Below, in pieces: positions 33,753 through 43,381 of a stretch of 64,000 nt of DNA; position 1 is the first letter of the stretch; each line of letters starts with the position of its first letter. A program made the position numbers and the translations under genes. Source of the DNA: Aminobacter ciceronei (lineage in GTDB: Bacteria; Pseudomonadota; Alphaproteobacteria; Rhizobiales; Rhizobiaceae); assembly GCF_014138625.1 (NCBI RefSeq), contig NZ_JACJHY010000025.1, positions 48,231-112,230 on the forward strand. The letters run 5' to 3'. A model generated the notes under the pieces. The model saw nothing but the letters and a program-made list of their open reading frames with translations. It had not been told where the DNA came from and did no database searches.

Positions 33753-35081
33753 ATGGGAAGCAGGTTCTCCGGCAGGGTCCTCGGTACGGTCATTTTCTTG
33801 GCGGCCACCGGTCCTTCCGCTGCTGACTGGCTTCAGCCTCGCAGCATTGCTGACTGCAACATGCACAGTCCTGCATATCCGTTCCAATCCAGGCTGGAGG
33901 GGCTGAGGCAACAAGCGGATCAGTGCTCTGAGGCAAGCAAGCAACCCCAATGGATTGTCGCGTGCGAACATATGGGGCCGAAAGTCTGTCGGCCTGTGTA
34001 TCAGCAGACCTGTACCCTTCGGGACGAAATGGAACAGCTTCGTGAGCAATGCATCAATATATATGAATCCTGGCGCATGACAGAGGCGGCGGAGAAGAAG
34101 CGACGCGAAGCGCAGGATCGCGCCGAAAAGGAGGCGGGGAACGCCGTCACCTTCGGGCGACAAGTTCCGCAGGGCGTCTCCAGCGGCGTCAGGGCGGCAA
34201 TGGGCGTCCCCGGCGGCGCCTGGCCGCTCTCGGAAGCGCTGACGCGGGGCGGCACGGCTGGCGTTAACGGCATCCAGCAGCGGGCGCTGAACCAGCTCAT
34301 GGCCGGGATGGGCGGCGTAAGCATCGACCAGCCCGATGGGAAAGGTCGCCACAGCGCCACTTATCCCCGCCGGTCGCAGTCGCAGCTCGACCGCGCGCTT
34401 TCCGTCCTCGACGAACCGCAGCGCGTCGAGGCGATGGGCAACGACCTCCCATTCGGCGGGCACAGCGTGGTTGCCGGCGCCTATGCGAACATCGTAACCC
34501 AGCTCGTCGAGGCGCAGGCCGAGGGCCACATCGACACGCCGCTCGCCGCCATCGGCATCGCGGTGGCGACGTGGGTGGCGTGGGAGGCTGGGCAGGCCGA
34601 GATTGAGATGAAGAAGGAAGAGCGAAAGAAGTTTGGCGATGCCATCGCTGCGCTCTTGCCTCAACAACAGTCGGCAGCAATGGAAGTGAAAAAGTCACTG
34701 GATAGGCAACGGCAGGAAGCAGATAGACAGCGTTTCGACCCGACAAATCCTCCGGCTATCGATGAAGGCGGGCCAACGGCTGCAGACCTCGAACAGGCGG
34801 CAGCAGCGCGACGAGACGGCAAATTCAGCGCGGAGGTTCTTGAGACGAATCCGAACAAGCCCAACCGATCAACTACTCGGCCGTGCGATATTACCGATAA
34901 GCAGGGTAACATATGGTGCGATGGAAAGATCATCGGTCGAGCCAGATCAAATCCTGCTGCTCCCAAGAAGCAGGTCGATGATGGAGGAAGTAGCTCCGAC
35001 TATGACAACGCGTTGGCGCAATGTCGCCGCGATCAACCGAGAGCTCGGAGCCAAGGGCGTCTTGTCGCTTCCTGCGAATAG
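33753..35081 (+). CDS. Secreted Cys-containing hypothetical protein
   Basis: 442 residues. Signal peptide (GRVLGTVIFLAATGPSAA, cleavage near residue 24). An N-terminal region with several Cys in pairs (IADCNMHS, ADQCSEASK, VACEHMGPKVCRP, QTCTLRD, REQCINIYE) suggests disulphides. It is followed by a helical Arg/Glu segment (EAAEKKRREAQDRAEKEA), a Gly/Ala-rich hydrophobic stretch (about 250-290) and a charged C-terminal part. AGGGGAGAAGTGACCGCG precedes the ATG. No family recognised. First of three secreted-protein genes; the next follows by 115 bases. Confidence 0.75.
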   Translation: MGSRFSGRVLGTVIFLAATGPSAADWLQPRSIADCNMHSPAYPFQSRLEGLRQQADQCSEASKQPQWIVACEHMGPKVCRPVYQQTCTLRDEMEQLREQCINIYESWRMTEAAEKKRREAQDRAEKEAGNAVTFGRQVPQGVSSGVRAAMGVPGGAWPLSEALTRGGTAGVNGIQQRALNQLMAGMGGVSIDQPDGKGRHSATYPRRSQSQLDRALSVLDEPQRVEAMGNDLPFGGHSVVAGAYANIVTQLVEAQAEGHIDTPLAAIGIAVATWVAWEAGQAEIEMKKEERKKFGDAIAALLPQQQSAAMEVKKSLDRQRQEADRQRFDPTNPPAIDEGGPTAADLEQAAAARRDGKFSAEVLETNPNKPNRSTTRPCDITDKQGNIWCDGKIIGRARSNPAAPKKQVDDGGSSSDYDNALAQCRRDQPRARSQGRLVASCE

Positions 35082-35196
35082 CTAGGGCGAGTTCGTGGTG
35101 GTCGTATTCATGGGCGCGGGTTGGTATGGCGCCGTCATGCTGGCTGCCGGCACCGCCATCGCAGCCCTGGTCCAGCAATCGACTTCGGAGGCCGCA

Positions 35197-36771
35197 ATGA
35201 CAAGACTTGCCTTCCCACTGGCCGTTACTCTTGCGCTGATCGGCGCGGCGCCGGCGATAGCACAGGACGAGCCACCCCTGCTTGCCCGCCAAGCCTGTTT
35301 CGCCGTTTCAACGGACCAACTCGAAGACCTGGACGAAGTCGTCGTCGAGGGCGCGAAGCTTCCCTCTGTGATGTGTGGCGGGCAGAACCTCGTCACCATC
35401 GCCGCCACACGCGGTTCGCCAGCGATGCTCGACTATCTCGCAGAGGCGGGCGTGGATCTCAATCTGAAGGATGGCGAGGGCTACACGCCGGTCATGCGCG
35501 CGCTGGAACAGGGTCGCGTGGACAATGCGTTGAAGCTGCGCGACCTCGGCGCCTCCCTAGAAGGCGTCACCGACGACGGCTATACGGTCCGGGTACTGGC
35601 CGAGGTCGCGGGGCTCGACGACTTCGGACCTGAACCACCCGGACAGGGCATCCAGCTTTCGCCGGAGGCCGCCAACGACATCCTGCTCAAGGCGGCCGAG
35701 CTCGGTGATACACAGAGCGTGCGGCTCGCGCTCGAAAGCGGAGCTGATGTTTCCGCCAAGGCATCGAATGGATGGACGCCGGTCATGGTCGCGGCACTGG
35801 CCGGTCGGGCCGACATCGTCGCGCTGCTTGCCGAGCGGGGCGCGCTCGGGCCGTCGGACGAGCCGCTCGACAAGGTGGGCGACCATGTCGACGCCATCGT
35901 CGCGGCGCTTGTCGGCAAAGGCAACGGCGACCCCGCAGCCATCGACGCCATCCTGACGACGATAATACGGCACAAGGACGTCAGCGCCGACAACGACTAC
36001 TATCGTGCCGTTGCCGCAAGACAGGGGCATTATCTCGAACTCATCGACCACTACTTTCCTGCGAGCGATCTGCCGCCCCTCGAGTTGGACCTGCCGCTGA
36101 TTACGGCCAACGACCGGGACTCGTGGGCGAAGGTACAACGGGCGCTCGCCGACAAGGGGCTCTATCAGGGCACTATCGATGGCACACCGGGATTGGGCAC
36201 GTTTTCAGCTCTTGTCGGCTATCTGGCGCCATTCGAGGAACTGCTTCTGCGCCGAAGCATCACGGCGATGCAGCGGACGCAGAATCTTCGGCGGGCGACC
36301 GGAAGCGCTTCGAGCCGCGGCTATGGCTCGTTCCGCTTGCGAGACGACGAGGCCTTCGGCCAGATCCGAATGAAAGCGGGCAACGCCATTGGCGCGGGCT
36401 ATTTCGGCAGGCTCAACAGGTTCAGCACCAAAAGAACGCTCCAGTTCGGCTATTTTGATCCCACAACCACGGCGGACGCTCCTGTCATCGAAGGACAACA
36501 AGGGCTCGCCGAGGACGACACGATCATGCGACGGCTTGAGCTGAAGATCGCCGGTGGCGAATTTGTCATCATACGCGAGCCGGAAACGACGCAGGCGATG
36601 TTATTTTCGTATGACGGCGCCGGGCCAAAAATCTTCCGCTGGAAGGAAATCAACGAGCCTCTATCCGAAGTCCCGCTGCCCGGCGCGAATCTCATGGACA
36701 AGGTCGAACCGCTGGGCTCCTATTCGATAATCCTCAATGCAACAGAGCCTGAGCCGGATGGAAATCCCTAG
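35197..36771 (+). CDS. Periplasmic ankyrin-repeat protein with PG-binding-like segment
   Basis: 524 residues. Signal peptide MTRLAFPLAVTLALIGAAPA then IAQ. Ankyrin repeats at about 60-220: GYTPVMRALEQGRVDNALKL and GWTPVMVAALAGRADIVALL are clear. A later segment (KVQRALADKGLYQGTIDGTP) resembles a peptidoglycan-binding repeat. A beta-rich C-terminus follows. TTCGGAGGCCGCA precedes the chosen ATG; the frame extends to 35095, but the added part would give a second signal-like stretch. Likely a periplasmic adaptor or inhibitor; the function is unknown. Confidence 0.75.
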   Translation: MTRLAFPLAVTLALIGAAPAIAQDEPPLLARQACFAVSTDQLEDLDEVVVEGAKLPSVMCGGQNLVTIAATRGSPAMLDYLAEAGVDLNLKDGEGYTPVMRALEQGRVDNALKLRDLGASLEGVTDDGYTVRVLAEVAGLDDFGPEPPGQGIQLSPEAANDILLKAAELGDTQSVRLALESGADVSAKASNGWTPVMVAALAGRADIVALLAERGALGPSDEPLDKVGDHVDAIVAALVGKGNGDPAAIDAILTTIIRHKDVSADNDYYRAVAARQGHYLELIDHYFPASDLPPLELDLPLITANDRDSWAKVQRALADKGLYQGTIDGTPGLGTFSALVGYLAPFEELLLRRSITAMQRTQNLRRATGSASSRGYGSFRLRDDEAFGQIRMKAGNAIGAGYFGRLNRFSTKRTLQFGYFDPTTTADAPVIEGQQGLAEDDTIMRRLELKIAGGEFVIIREPETTQAMLFSYDGAGPKIFRWKEINEPLSEVPLPGANLMDKVEPLGSYSIILNATEPEPDGNP

Positions 36772-36835
36772 TCGGTCGATGATGCAGACGTCCCAATTGT
36801 TTCGCAGCCAGTGAGCCCGATGGAGCATCTGGGAG

Positions 36836-37759
36836 ATGCGTTGGCACAAAAGCGACGTGTCCAGCTTGCCAATGCCCGCGCGTAAGCAACTCGGCCAGAA
36901 CCATCGAATGGCCTTGCTGATGGTCATGGCCGTCGTTGCGTCGCTTTCGGCTCCCTCGACCGGACGAGCTCAGCAATCGACCGATGCCGGAGACGTTCAA
37001 GTCACCGAATGCGACAGGCTGGCGGGCCTGACGTCCGATGCAGACCATGTCGGCGACGGCGTGAGCGTCCAGGATCTCGCCGCACATGCGGCGGCGGCGG
37101 CGGAAGCTTGCGTTCGGGCCCTGAAGGCCGAACCGAATACGCGACGTTTCATGACCAATCTGGGGCTGGCGCTTTCCCACCTCGACCGGCCGGCCGAGGC
37201 GATGGACATGTTTCGACGCGCTGCGGATCTGGGAAGCTCCACGGCGATGAACGGCATCGGCGTTCTCCATGCCAACGGCAAAGGCGTTCCGGTCGACCGG
37301 CAGCTTGCGATGGATTGGTTCCTCAAGGCGGCTGATCTCGGCAACCCGCGCGCCATGGTCAATCTCGGCATCTCCTATTCGAAGCGTGGACCCGGCAAGG
37401 ACATGGCGCAGGCGATGCGATGGTTCCGAAAGGCTGCCGACAGCGGCGACCGGGACGGGATTCTCCATGTCGGTCTCCTCTATCACGGCGTCGGCAATTT
37501 CGGCGACGACGACGACTGGAACGACCTTGACGACAAGGAAGCCTTGAAATGGATCTCCAAGGCAGCCGACATGGGCAGCAGCGAAGCGATGTATCAACTT
37601 GGGCGGGCGCACCTTTACGGACATGGCGTCAAGAAGAGCGCGGCTGAGGCAGCAACATGGTTTCAAAAGGCGACGGACGCCGGCAACGATGGCGCCAAGG
37701 TCTGGCTCGAGTCCCTGTGCGAGTGGAACAAGGGCCTGGCTGGATGCAAGGGGAAGTGA
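36836..37759 (+). CDS. Sel1-repeat (TPR-like) secreted protein
   Basis: 307 residues. Signal-like hydrophobic segment MALLMVMAVVASLSAP with a Ala-Gln end (GRAQQ), then about five Sel1 repeats: AMNGIGVLHANGKGVPVDRQ, LAMDWFLKAADLGNPRAMVN and EAMYQLGRAHLYGHGVKKSA show the pattern. Sel1 proteins are periplasmic or cell-envelope scaffolds. The exact start is uncertain: 36836 is the first, 36908 would place the signal peptide at the end. Third of three secreted-protein genes, 64 bases after the ankyrin gene. Confidence 0.8.
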   Translation: MRWHKSDVSSLPMPARKQLGQNHRMALLMVMAVVASLSAPSTGRAQQSTDAGDVQVTECDRLAGLTSDADHVGDGVSVQDLAAHAAAAAEACVRALKAEPNTRRFMTNLGLALSHLDRPAEAMDMFRRAADLGSSTAMNGIGVLHANGKGVPVDRQLAMDWFLKAADLGNPRAMVNLGISYSKRGPGKDMAQAMRWFRKAADSGDRDGILHVGLLYHGVGNFGDDDDWNDLDDKEALKWISKAADMGSSEAMYQLGRAHLYGHGVKKSAAEAATWFQKATDAGNDGAKVWLESLCEWNKGLAGCKGK

Positions 37760-37904
37760 CCGACTGCGATTTGGCGGAGCTACAAGGGCTTCGCGTGCCT
37801 AGTTTCGCTGGGCACAAGCGGCCCGTTTCGAACCGAGACTGTAGACGCCGCCAGGGGGCAAGCTTCAGATCTCAACGGTGAGCAAGTGTCTGTTTCGGTC
37901 GAAA

Positions 37905-37995
37905 CCTGCCAGAGGATGACGAAGGGGTGGGAGTGCTGCCGCCTGTTTGCTCGCTTGAACACAGTTGCCACGCCTTTGCCCGGATCCGTGCATCT
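37905..37995. repeat. Degenerate mosaic repeat
   Basis: Holds AGGATGACGAAGGGGTGGGA, then GCTTGAACACAGTTGCC and CCGGATCCGTG, inverted modules of the palindromic repeat family. It lies in the 379-base gap before the second amiC-like gene. Confidence 0.6.
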
Positions 37996-38083
37996 GCATC
38001 AGGCCCCTTGACTGGCAGTCGCGAAAAGCTACGCTGACGTCAAAATACCGGCCCCGACTGCCGGGTGGCAAACATGCCTCGTA

Positions 38084-38125
38084 TGCCTCGCCTCCCGGCG
38101 ATGGCTGCGGGGCATTTTTGTTTTT
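38084..38125 (+). promoter_or_regulatory. Terminator in the leader of the second amiC-like/ANTAR operon (candidate attenuator)
   Basis: TGCCTCGC (38084-38091) pairs with GCGGGGCA (38107-38114; one G-U pair), followed by TTTTTGTTTTT (38115-38125). The next base pairs are the ribosome site and the TTG start at 38139. GGCA at 38067-38070 could pair with UGCC at 38075-38078 or at 38084-38087, the terminator's left arm. No clean hexaloop pair is visible, so the ANTAR-binding site is less clear than at the hyu locus. Confidence 0.5.
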
Positions 38126-38138
38126 GGGAGGGAATTTC

Positions 38139-39245
38139 TTGAAGTCGCGCATCGAAATCGGCGTGCTCTATTCGCGCTCGGGCAGCTACCAGCTGGTCGC
38201 CAATGCCTGCCATGCGGGTGCCATGCGCGCCATATCGGACGTCAATGCCGATCCGGCAAGCGGCATCGAGCTCGTTGCCATCGAACGCGACCCCGGCGGC
38301 AATATCGACCGCTACGCGCCGCTCTGCGACGAGATCCTGCGCCAGAGCAGCGCGCGCCATGTCGTCGGCGCCGTGACGTCATGGAGCCGCAAGGAGGTCA
38401 TTCCCGTCCTTGAAAAGTCAGGCGCGGCATTGTGGTATGCCTGCCCTTATGAAGGTTTCGAGGCCAATGAGCATGTCGTCTACATGCATGCCTGCCCGAA
38501 CCAGCATCTGGTGCCGCTTCTGGCCCATGTCGTGCCGCGCTTCGGCGCCAACGGCTTCCTGCTCGGCTCCAACTACATCTGGGGCTGGGAAACCAACCGT
38601 GTCGCCCGCGACCTGATTGCCGACGCCGGCGGCAAGGTTCTGGGCGAGCGTTACCTGCCGATCGGCGAGACCGACGTCTCCAGGCTGATCGAGGAGATCA
38701 AAGCGACAAAACCGTCCTTCATCCTCAACAATCTGATCGGCACCTCGTCCTACGCGTTCTTTGCCGCCTACGCTGATCTGGCCCGCGACGACCCGCATTT
38801 CGGGCCTGAGCGCTGCCCGATCCTGTCCTGCAACCTGACCGAGGCCGAGCTGCCGGCGATCGGTGCCGCCGGCAATGGCCACCTCTCCGTCGGGCCCTAT
38901 TTCCGCGACGCCGCCACCGCCACCGACGAGACACCGGCCTCGTCCTTCGAGGCGTCAGCCTATGCCTCGGTCATGGTGCTGGCCAAGGTGCTGGCGCAAA
39001 ACCCCGATGCCGGTTTCGCCGAACTGTCCACCGCCTTTGCCGGGACCAGTTTTGCCACGCCCTTCGGCAGCATCACCGTCGACCCGCAGACCCAGCACGC
39101 CACCTTGCCGGTCGAGATCGGCCGCATCTCGGAGCTCGGCTTCGAACGGGTCAGCCATATCGAACGTGTCGCTCCCGACCCCTATCTCTCGCGCTACGAC
39201 CGGGCCAGGACCTTCGGCCGTGCCAGGCTCAAGGTGGTGTCATGA
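38139..39245 (+). CDS. AmiC-like periplasmic-binding-fold ligand sensor 2
   Basis: 368 residues, starting at TTG after GGGAGGGAATTTC. Same fold class as the protein at 20836-21993: IEIGVLYSRSGSYQLVANAC, ERDPGG, AVTSWSRKEVIPVLEKSGAA, HACPNQHLVPLLAHV, GSNYIWGWETNRVARDLI. No signal peptide, so it is a cytoplasmic sensor. It is followed by an ANTAR gene 13 bases downstream, as in amiCR. The linked amidase and ABC transporter suggest an amide or short-peptide ligand. Confidence 0.88.
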   Translation: MKSRIEIGVLYSRSGSYQLVANACHAGAMRAISDVNADPASGIELVAIERDPGGNIDRYAPLCDEILRQSSARHVVGAVTSWSRKEVIPVLEKSGAALWYACPYEGFEANEHVVYMHACPNQHLVPLLAHVVPRFGANGFLLGSNYIWGWETNRVARDLIADAGGKVLGERYLPIGETDVSRLIEEIKATKPSFILNNLIGTSSYAFFAAYADLARDDPHFGPERCPILSCNLTEAELPAIGAAGNGHLSVGPYFRDAATATDETPASSFEASAYASVMVLAKVLAQNPDAGFAELSTAFAGTSFATPFGSITVDPQTQHATLPVEIGRISELGFERVSHIERVAPDPYLSRYDRARTFGRARLKVVS

Positions 39246-39258
39246 GCGGGGTCATGTC

Positions 39259-39867
39259 ATGAGCCGGGCCGCCCATATCCCCAATCTCGGCGGTGCCAGG
39301 GCATTCGTGCTGCACCGCCCGCATGCCACGGTCGGCGCCATATCACGCCAGCTCCAGGCGATCGGCCTCGAGGTCGTCGATTGCTGGCCGGAGTTGCCGG
39401 CCGAGGCGCTGGCCGCCGACTTCGTGTTCTTCGACGTCGATCTCGGCTTCGACCAGCAGTTTCCGTGGCCGCGGGGTGCCGCCCCCATGCCGACCATCGC
39501 CTTGATCGGTTCGGAAGCGCCGGGCCGGATCGAATGGGCGCTGGCGCACAAGGCCGATGCGCAATTGCTGAAGCCGGTCGGCAATGCCGGCGTCTACAGC
39601 GCGCTGCTGATTGCCCGCCAGAGCTTTGCCGCGCGCCGGCAGCTGGCCGACGAGATCACGGCACTGCAGCAGCGTGTCGCCGAACGCCAGACAATCGTCC
39701 GCGCTGTTACCGCGCTGTCGGGCCAGGACGGCGTCGACGACGAACGCGCCTATGCGCAATTGCGCGCGCTGGCCATGAACTGGCAGGTCAGCCTCGAAGA
39801 CGCCGCCCGGCGTGTCGTCGCCCTGACCGAAAAGGAGGCCGGCCTTGACCAGTCCCATCGCGCCTGA
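39259..39867 (+). CDS. ANTAR-domain antiterminator, AmiR-like 2
   Basis: 202 residues. Degenerate receiver (FVFFDVDLGF at about 55-64, Lys105), a helix linker, and an ANTAR domain at about 141-190 (RAVTALSGQDGVDDERAYAQ, then LRALAMNWQVSLEDAARRV). The conserved A-Y-x-x-L-R-x-x-A-M block is present, so RNA binding is plausible. Its 3' end overlaps the permease gene by 23 bases. With the sensor upstream it forms a second complete AmiC/AmiR pair. Confidence 0.9.
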   Translation: MSRAAHIPNLGGARAFVLHRPHATVGAISRQLQAIGLEVVDCWPELPAEALAADFVFFDVDLGFDQQFPWPRGAAPMPTIALIGSEAPGRIEWALAHKADAQLLKPVGNAGVYSALLIARQSFAARRQLADEITALQQRVAERQTIVRAVTALSGQDGVDDERAYAQLRALAMNWQVSLEDAARRVVALTEKEAGLDQSHRA

Positions 39868-40750
39868 GATATCAGCCGTCGCCGTGCCGGCCAAGGCACG
39901 CGCCGGCGTCTGGCGCCGCCTCGTCAGGCGGCCGCTGGCGCTGACCGGCCTGGTGATCATCGCGATCACGGTCGCCGGCGCCCTGCTCGCCCCCTATCTC
40001 ACCGGCTACGACCCCAACGAGCAGATGTTCGACGGGTTGACGCTGGAGGGCGCGCCGCTGCCGCCCAGCGCCACCTTCTGGCTCGGCACCGACCTGCTCG
40101 GCCGGGACCTTCTGACCCGCATTCTCCATGGCGCGCGGACCTCGCTGATCATCGGCATCGTTGCCAATGGCGCTGCCCTTCTGATCGGCACGCTTGTCGG
40201 CATCACCGCCGGCTACTTCCGCGGTTATGTCGGGGCAGCGCTGATGCGCTTCACCGACCTGATGATGGCCTTTCCGGCCCTTTTGCTCGCCATCTGCCTG
40301 GCCGCCGTGTTCCAGCCCAGCCTGTGGATCGTCGCCATGGTGATCGCGCTGGTCAACTGGGTGCAGACGGCGCGCATCGTCTTCACCGAAACCAGCTCGC
40401 TGGCCGAACGCGAATTCATCGACGCCGAGCGCACCATCGGCGCCGGCACGGCACGCATCCTGTTCCGCCACATCCTGCCGCATCTTCTGCCGACCATCAT
40501 CGTCTGGGGCACGCTCGGCATCTCGACGACGGTGCTGCTCGAAGCGACGCTGTCCTATCTCGGCATCGGCGTGCAGCCGCCGACGGCGTCGTGGGGCAAC
40601 ATCATCTTCGAGAACCAGACCTATTTCCAGGCAGCCCCCTGGCTGGTGTTCTTCCCAGGTGCTGCGATCCTGGCCCTGGCGCTGGCCTTCAATCTTGTCG
40701 GCGACGCGCTGCGCGACATTCTCGACCCGACGCAGCGAGGCCGGGCATGA
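39845..40750 (+). CDS. ABC transporter permease, DppC/OppC type
   Basis: 301 residues, TTG start after AAAAGGAGGCCGGCC. N-terminal helix and OppC_N region (LALTGLVIIAITVAGALLAP), then WLGTDLLGRDLLTRILHGAR and the EAA loop (EREFIDAERTIGAGTARILF) that contacts the ATPase. Inner membrane. Its 3' end overlaps the next permease by four bases (ATGA). Part of the amide/peptide-type importer with genes to 46126. Confidence 0.92.
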   Translation: MTSPIAPEISAVAVPAKARAGVWRRLVRRPLALTGLVIIAITVAGALLAPYLTGYDPNEQMFDGLTLEGAPLPPSATFWLGTDLLGRDLLTRILHGARTSLIIGIVANGAALLIGTLVGITAGYFRGYVGAALMRFTDLMMAFPALLLAICLAAVFQPSLWIVAMVIALVNWVQTARIVFTETSSLAEREFIDAERTIGAGTARILFRHILPHLLPTIIVWGTLGISTTVLLEATLSYLGIGVQPPTASWGNIIFENQTYFQAAPWLVFFPGAAILALALAFNLVGDALRDILDPTQRGRA

Positions 40751-41667
40751 TCGCCTATCTCACCCGCCGGCTGATCCAGGCCGCCCTGATCCTGCTCGGC
40801 GTGTCGCTGATCACCTTCGCCCTGCTCTATCTCCTGCCGGCCGATCCGGTGCGCCAGATCGCCGGCCGCAGCGCCACCCCGCAGACGGTCGAGAGCATCC
40901 GCCAGCAGCTCGGGCTCGACCAGCCTTTCGCCGTGCAATACTGGCGCTATCTGACCAACCTTGTCAGCGGCGATCTCGGCCGTTCCTACATCCAGCGTTC
41001 GGAGGTCAGCGAGCTGATCGTGGCGCGCCTGCCGGCCAGCCTGCTGCTGATGGTCGGCGCCATCGTCTGCGAGCTGGTCATCGGCCTGAGCATGGGGCTT
41101 ATCGCGGCCGTCAAGCGCGGCAGCGCCACCGACCAGGCGCTGATGGTCGGCTCCTTCATCGGCGTGTCGGCGCCGCAATTCGTCGTCGGCCTGCTGCTGC
41201 TCTACGTCTTTGCCGTCAAGCTCGGCTGGTTTCCGATCGGCGGCTACGGCACCTTCAGCCACATGGTGCTGCCGTCGCTGACGCTCGGCATCCTCGGCGC
41301 CGGCTGGTATTCGCGCATGATGCGCTCGTCGATGATCGACGTGCTGCGCCAGGACTATATCCGCACCGCCCGCGCCAAGGGGCTGGCCCAGCGCGCCGTG
41401 CTGTTCGGCCACGCTCTGCCCAACGCCATCCTGCCTGTCATAGCCATGATCGGCATCGACATCGGCATGTTCATGGGCGGCATCGTGGTGGTCGAAAGCG
41501 TGTTCGGCTGGCCCGGCATCGGCCAGCTCGCCTGGCAGGCGATCCAGCGTGTCGACATCCCGATCATCATGGGCGTCACGCTGGTCTCGGCCTGCGCCAT
41601 CGTGCTCGGCAATCTGCTCGCCGACATCGTCGCCCCGTTCATCGATCCGCGCATCAAGCTGCGCTGA
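40747..41667 (+). CDS. ABC transporter permease, DppB/OppB type
   Basis: 306 residues. Typical start MIAYLTRRLIQAALILLGVS, LLPADPVR, QLGLDQPFAVQYWRYL, GDLGRSYIQ; EAA loop (VLRQDYIRTARAKGLAQRAV). Six helices. It dimerises with the preceding permease. Here the order is C then B, the reverse of dppBC. 70 bases separate it from the binding protein. Confidence 0.92.
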   Translation: MIAYLTRRLIQAALILLGVSLITFALLYLLPADPVRQIAGRSATPQTVESIRQQLGLDQPFAVQYWRYLTNLVSGDLGRSYIQRSEVSELIVARLPASLLLMVGAIVCELVIGLSMGLIAAVKRGSATDQALMVGSFIGVSAPQFVVGLLLLYVFAVKLGWFPIGGYGTFSHMVLPSLTLGILGAGWYSRMMRSSMIDVLRQDYIRTARAKGLAQRAVLFGHALPNAILPVIAMIGIDIGMFMGGIVVVESVFGWPGIGQLAWQAIQRVDIPIIMGVTLVSACAIVLGNLLADIVAPFIDPRIKLR

Positions 41668-41737
41668 TCCCCGACAAGACCAACAGACTGCCAACAGACA
41701 GACGACAAGCAGACAAACAAAGAGAAGGGAACCTCGA

Positions 41738-43381
41738 ATGAGACAATTGTTGACATCGACCGTCGCCGCGTCAGCGCTTTTGCTGGCGCTTGGCATGGCA
41801 TCAGCCACGGCACAGGAAACGCTCGACCCCAAGGCCAAGCAGGGCGGCGCGATCACCATCACCTACAAGGACGATGTCGCCACCCTCGATCCGGCGATCG
41901 GTTATGACTGGCAGAACTGGTCGATGATCAAGAGCCTGTTCGACGGGCTGATGGATTACGAGCCCGGCACCACCACGCTGCGGCCCGAACTGGCCGAGAG
42001 CTACGAGATCTCGCCCGACGGCAAGACCTTCACCTTCAAGCTGCGCAAGGGCGTGAAATTCCACAATGGCCGCGAGATGACGGCAGACGACGTCAAATAT
42101 TCGCTCGACCGCGTCACCAACCCCAAGACGCAGAGCCCGGGCGCCGGCTTCTTCGCCTCGATCAACGGCTATGACGACGTCGCCGGCGGCAAGTCGGAAA
42201 GCCTGGCCGGCGTGACCGTGGTCGATCCCTCGACGGTTAGAATCGAGCTGTCGCGCCCCGACGCCACCTTCCTGCATGTCATGGCGATCAATTTCAGCCA
42301 TGTCGTGCCCAGGGAAGAGGTCGAGAGATACGGCGCCGACTTCGGCAAGCACCCTGTCGGCACCGGCGCCTACAAGATGGCCGAGTGGACGCTCGGCCAG
42401 CGCCTGGTGTTCGAGCGCAACGCCGACTACTGGCACAAGGGCCTGCCCTATATCGACAAGATCACCTTCGAGATCGGCCAGGAGCCGATCGTCGCCCTTC
42501 TGCGCCTGCAGAATGGCGAGGTCGACGTTCCGGGCGACGGAATTCCGCCGGCCAAGTTCCAGGAGGTGATGGCCGATCCCGAGCAGAAGGCGCGTGTCGT
42601 CGAAGGCGGCCAGCTGCAGACCGGCTACGTCACCATGAACACCCAAATGCCGCCCTTCGACAACGTCAAGGTGCGCCAGGCCGTCAACATGGCGATCAAC
42701 AAGGACCGCATCGTCAAGCTGATCAACAACCGCGCGGTGCCTGCCAACCAGCCGCTGCCGCCGTCGATGCCCGGCTATGACAAGGCATTTGCCGGTTATG
42801 CCTATGATGTCGACAAGGCCAAGGCGCTGCTCGGCGAGGCCGGCCATCCCCAAGGCTTCGAGACCGAACTGTTCGTCATGAACACCGATCCCAACCCGCG
42901 CATCGCCCAGGCGATCCAGCAGGATCTGGCGGCGATCGGCATCAAGGCCTCGATCCAGTCGCTGGCCCAGGCCAATGTCATTGCCGCCGGCGGCGAAAAG
43001 GGCGGCGCGCCGATGATCTGGTCGGGCGGCATGGCCTGGATTGCCGACTTCCCCGATCCGTCCAACTTCTACGGCCCGATCCTCGGCTGCAGTGGTGCGG
43101 TGCAGGGCGGCTGGAACTGGGCCTGGTACTGCAACAAGGAGCTCGACGAAAAGGCGGCAGCCGCCGATTCGATCGTCGATCCGGCCAAGGCCGAGGAACG
43201 CGCCAAATTGTGGGGCGAGATCTACGCCAAGGTCATGGCCGACGCACCCTGGGCACCTGTCTTCAACGAGCAGCGCTTCACCATGAAGTCGCCGCGCATG
43301 GGCGGCGACGACAAGCTGTATGTCGACCCGGTCCATATCCCGATCAACTACGACTATGTGTATGTGAACGATGTGCAATAA
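41738..43381 (+). CDS. ABC transporter substrate-binding protein, family 5
   Basis: 547 residues with signal peptide (MRQLLTSTVAASALLLALGM, ASATAQ). SBP_bac_5 fold: DDVATLDPAIGYDWQ, RPELAESYEISPDGKTFTFK, LRKGVKFHNGREMTADDVKY, PVGTGAYKMAEW and FPDPSNFYGPIL. Binds peptides, or in rhizobia opines, glycosides or other ligands. AGAGAAGGGAACCTCGA precedes the ATG. The upstream gap has AGAC/ACAA-rich low complexity. The amidase gene overlaps its end by 11 bases. Confidence 0.92.
   Translation: MRQLLTSTVAASALLLALGMASATAQETLDPKAKQGGAITITYKDDVATLDPAIGYDWQNWSMIKSLFDGLMDYEPGTTTLRPELAESYEISPDGKTFTFKLRKGVKFHNGREMTADDVKYSLDRVTNPKTQSPGAGFFASINGYDDVAGGKSESLAGVTVVDPSTVRIELSRPDATFLHVMAINFSHVVPREEVERYGADFGKHPVGTGAYKMAEWTLGQRLVFERNADYWHKGLPYIDKITFEIGQEPIVALLRLQNGEVDVPGDGIPPAKFQEVMADPEQKARVVEGGQLQTGYVTMNTQMPPFDNVKVRQAVNMAINKDRIVKLINNRAVPANQPLPPSMPGYDKAFAGYAYDVDKAKALLGEAGHPQGFETELFVMNTDPNPRIAQAIQQDLAAIGIKASIQSLAQANVIAAGGEKGGAPMIWSGGMAWIADFPDPSNFYGPILGCSGAVQGGWNWAWYCNKELDEKAAAADSIVDPAKAEERAKLWGEIYAKVMADAPWAPVFNEQRFTMKSPRMGGDDKLYVDPVHIPINYDYVYVNDVQ

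Noticed and set aside
36734..36927. Transposase-like minus-strand frame near 36.8 kb
   Set aside because: The translation looked loosely transposase-like, but no catalytic motif or terminal inverted repeats were found, and it overlaps the start of the Sel1 gene.
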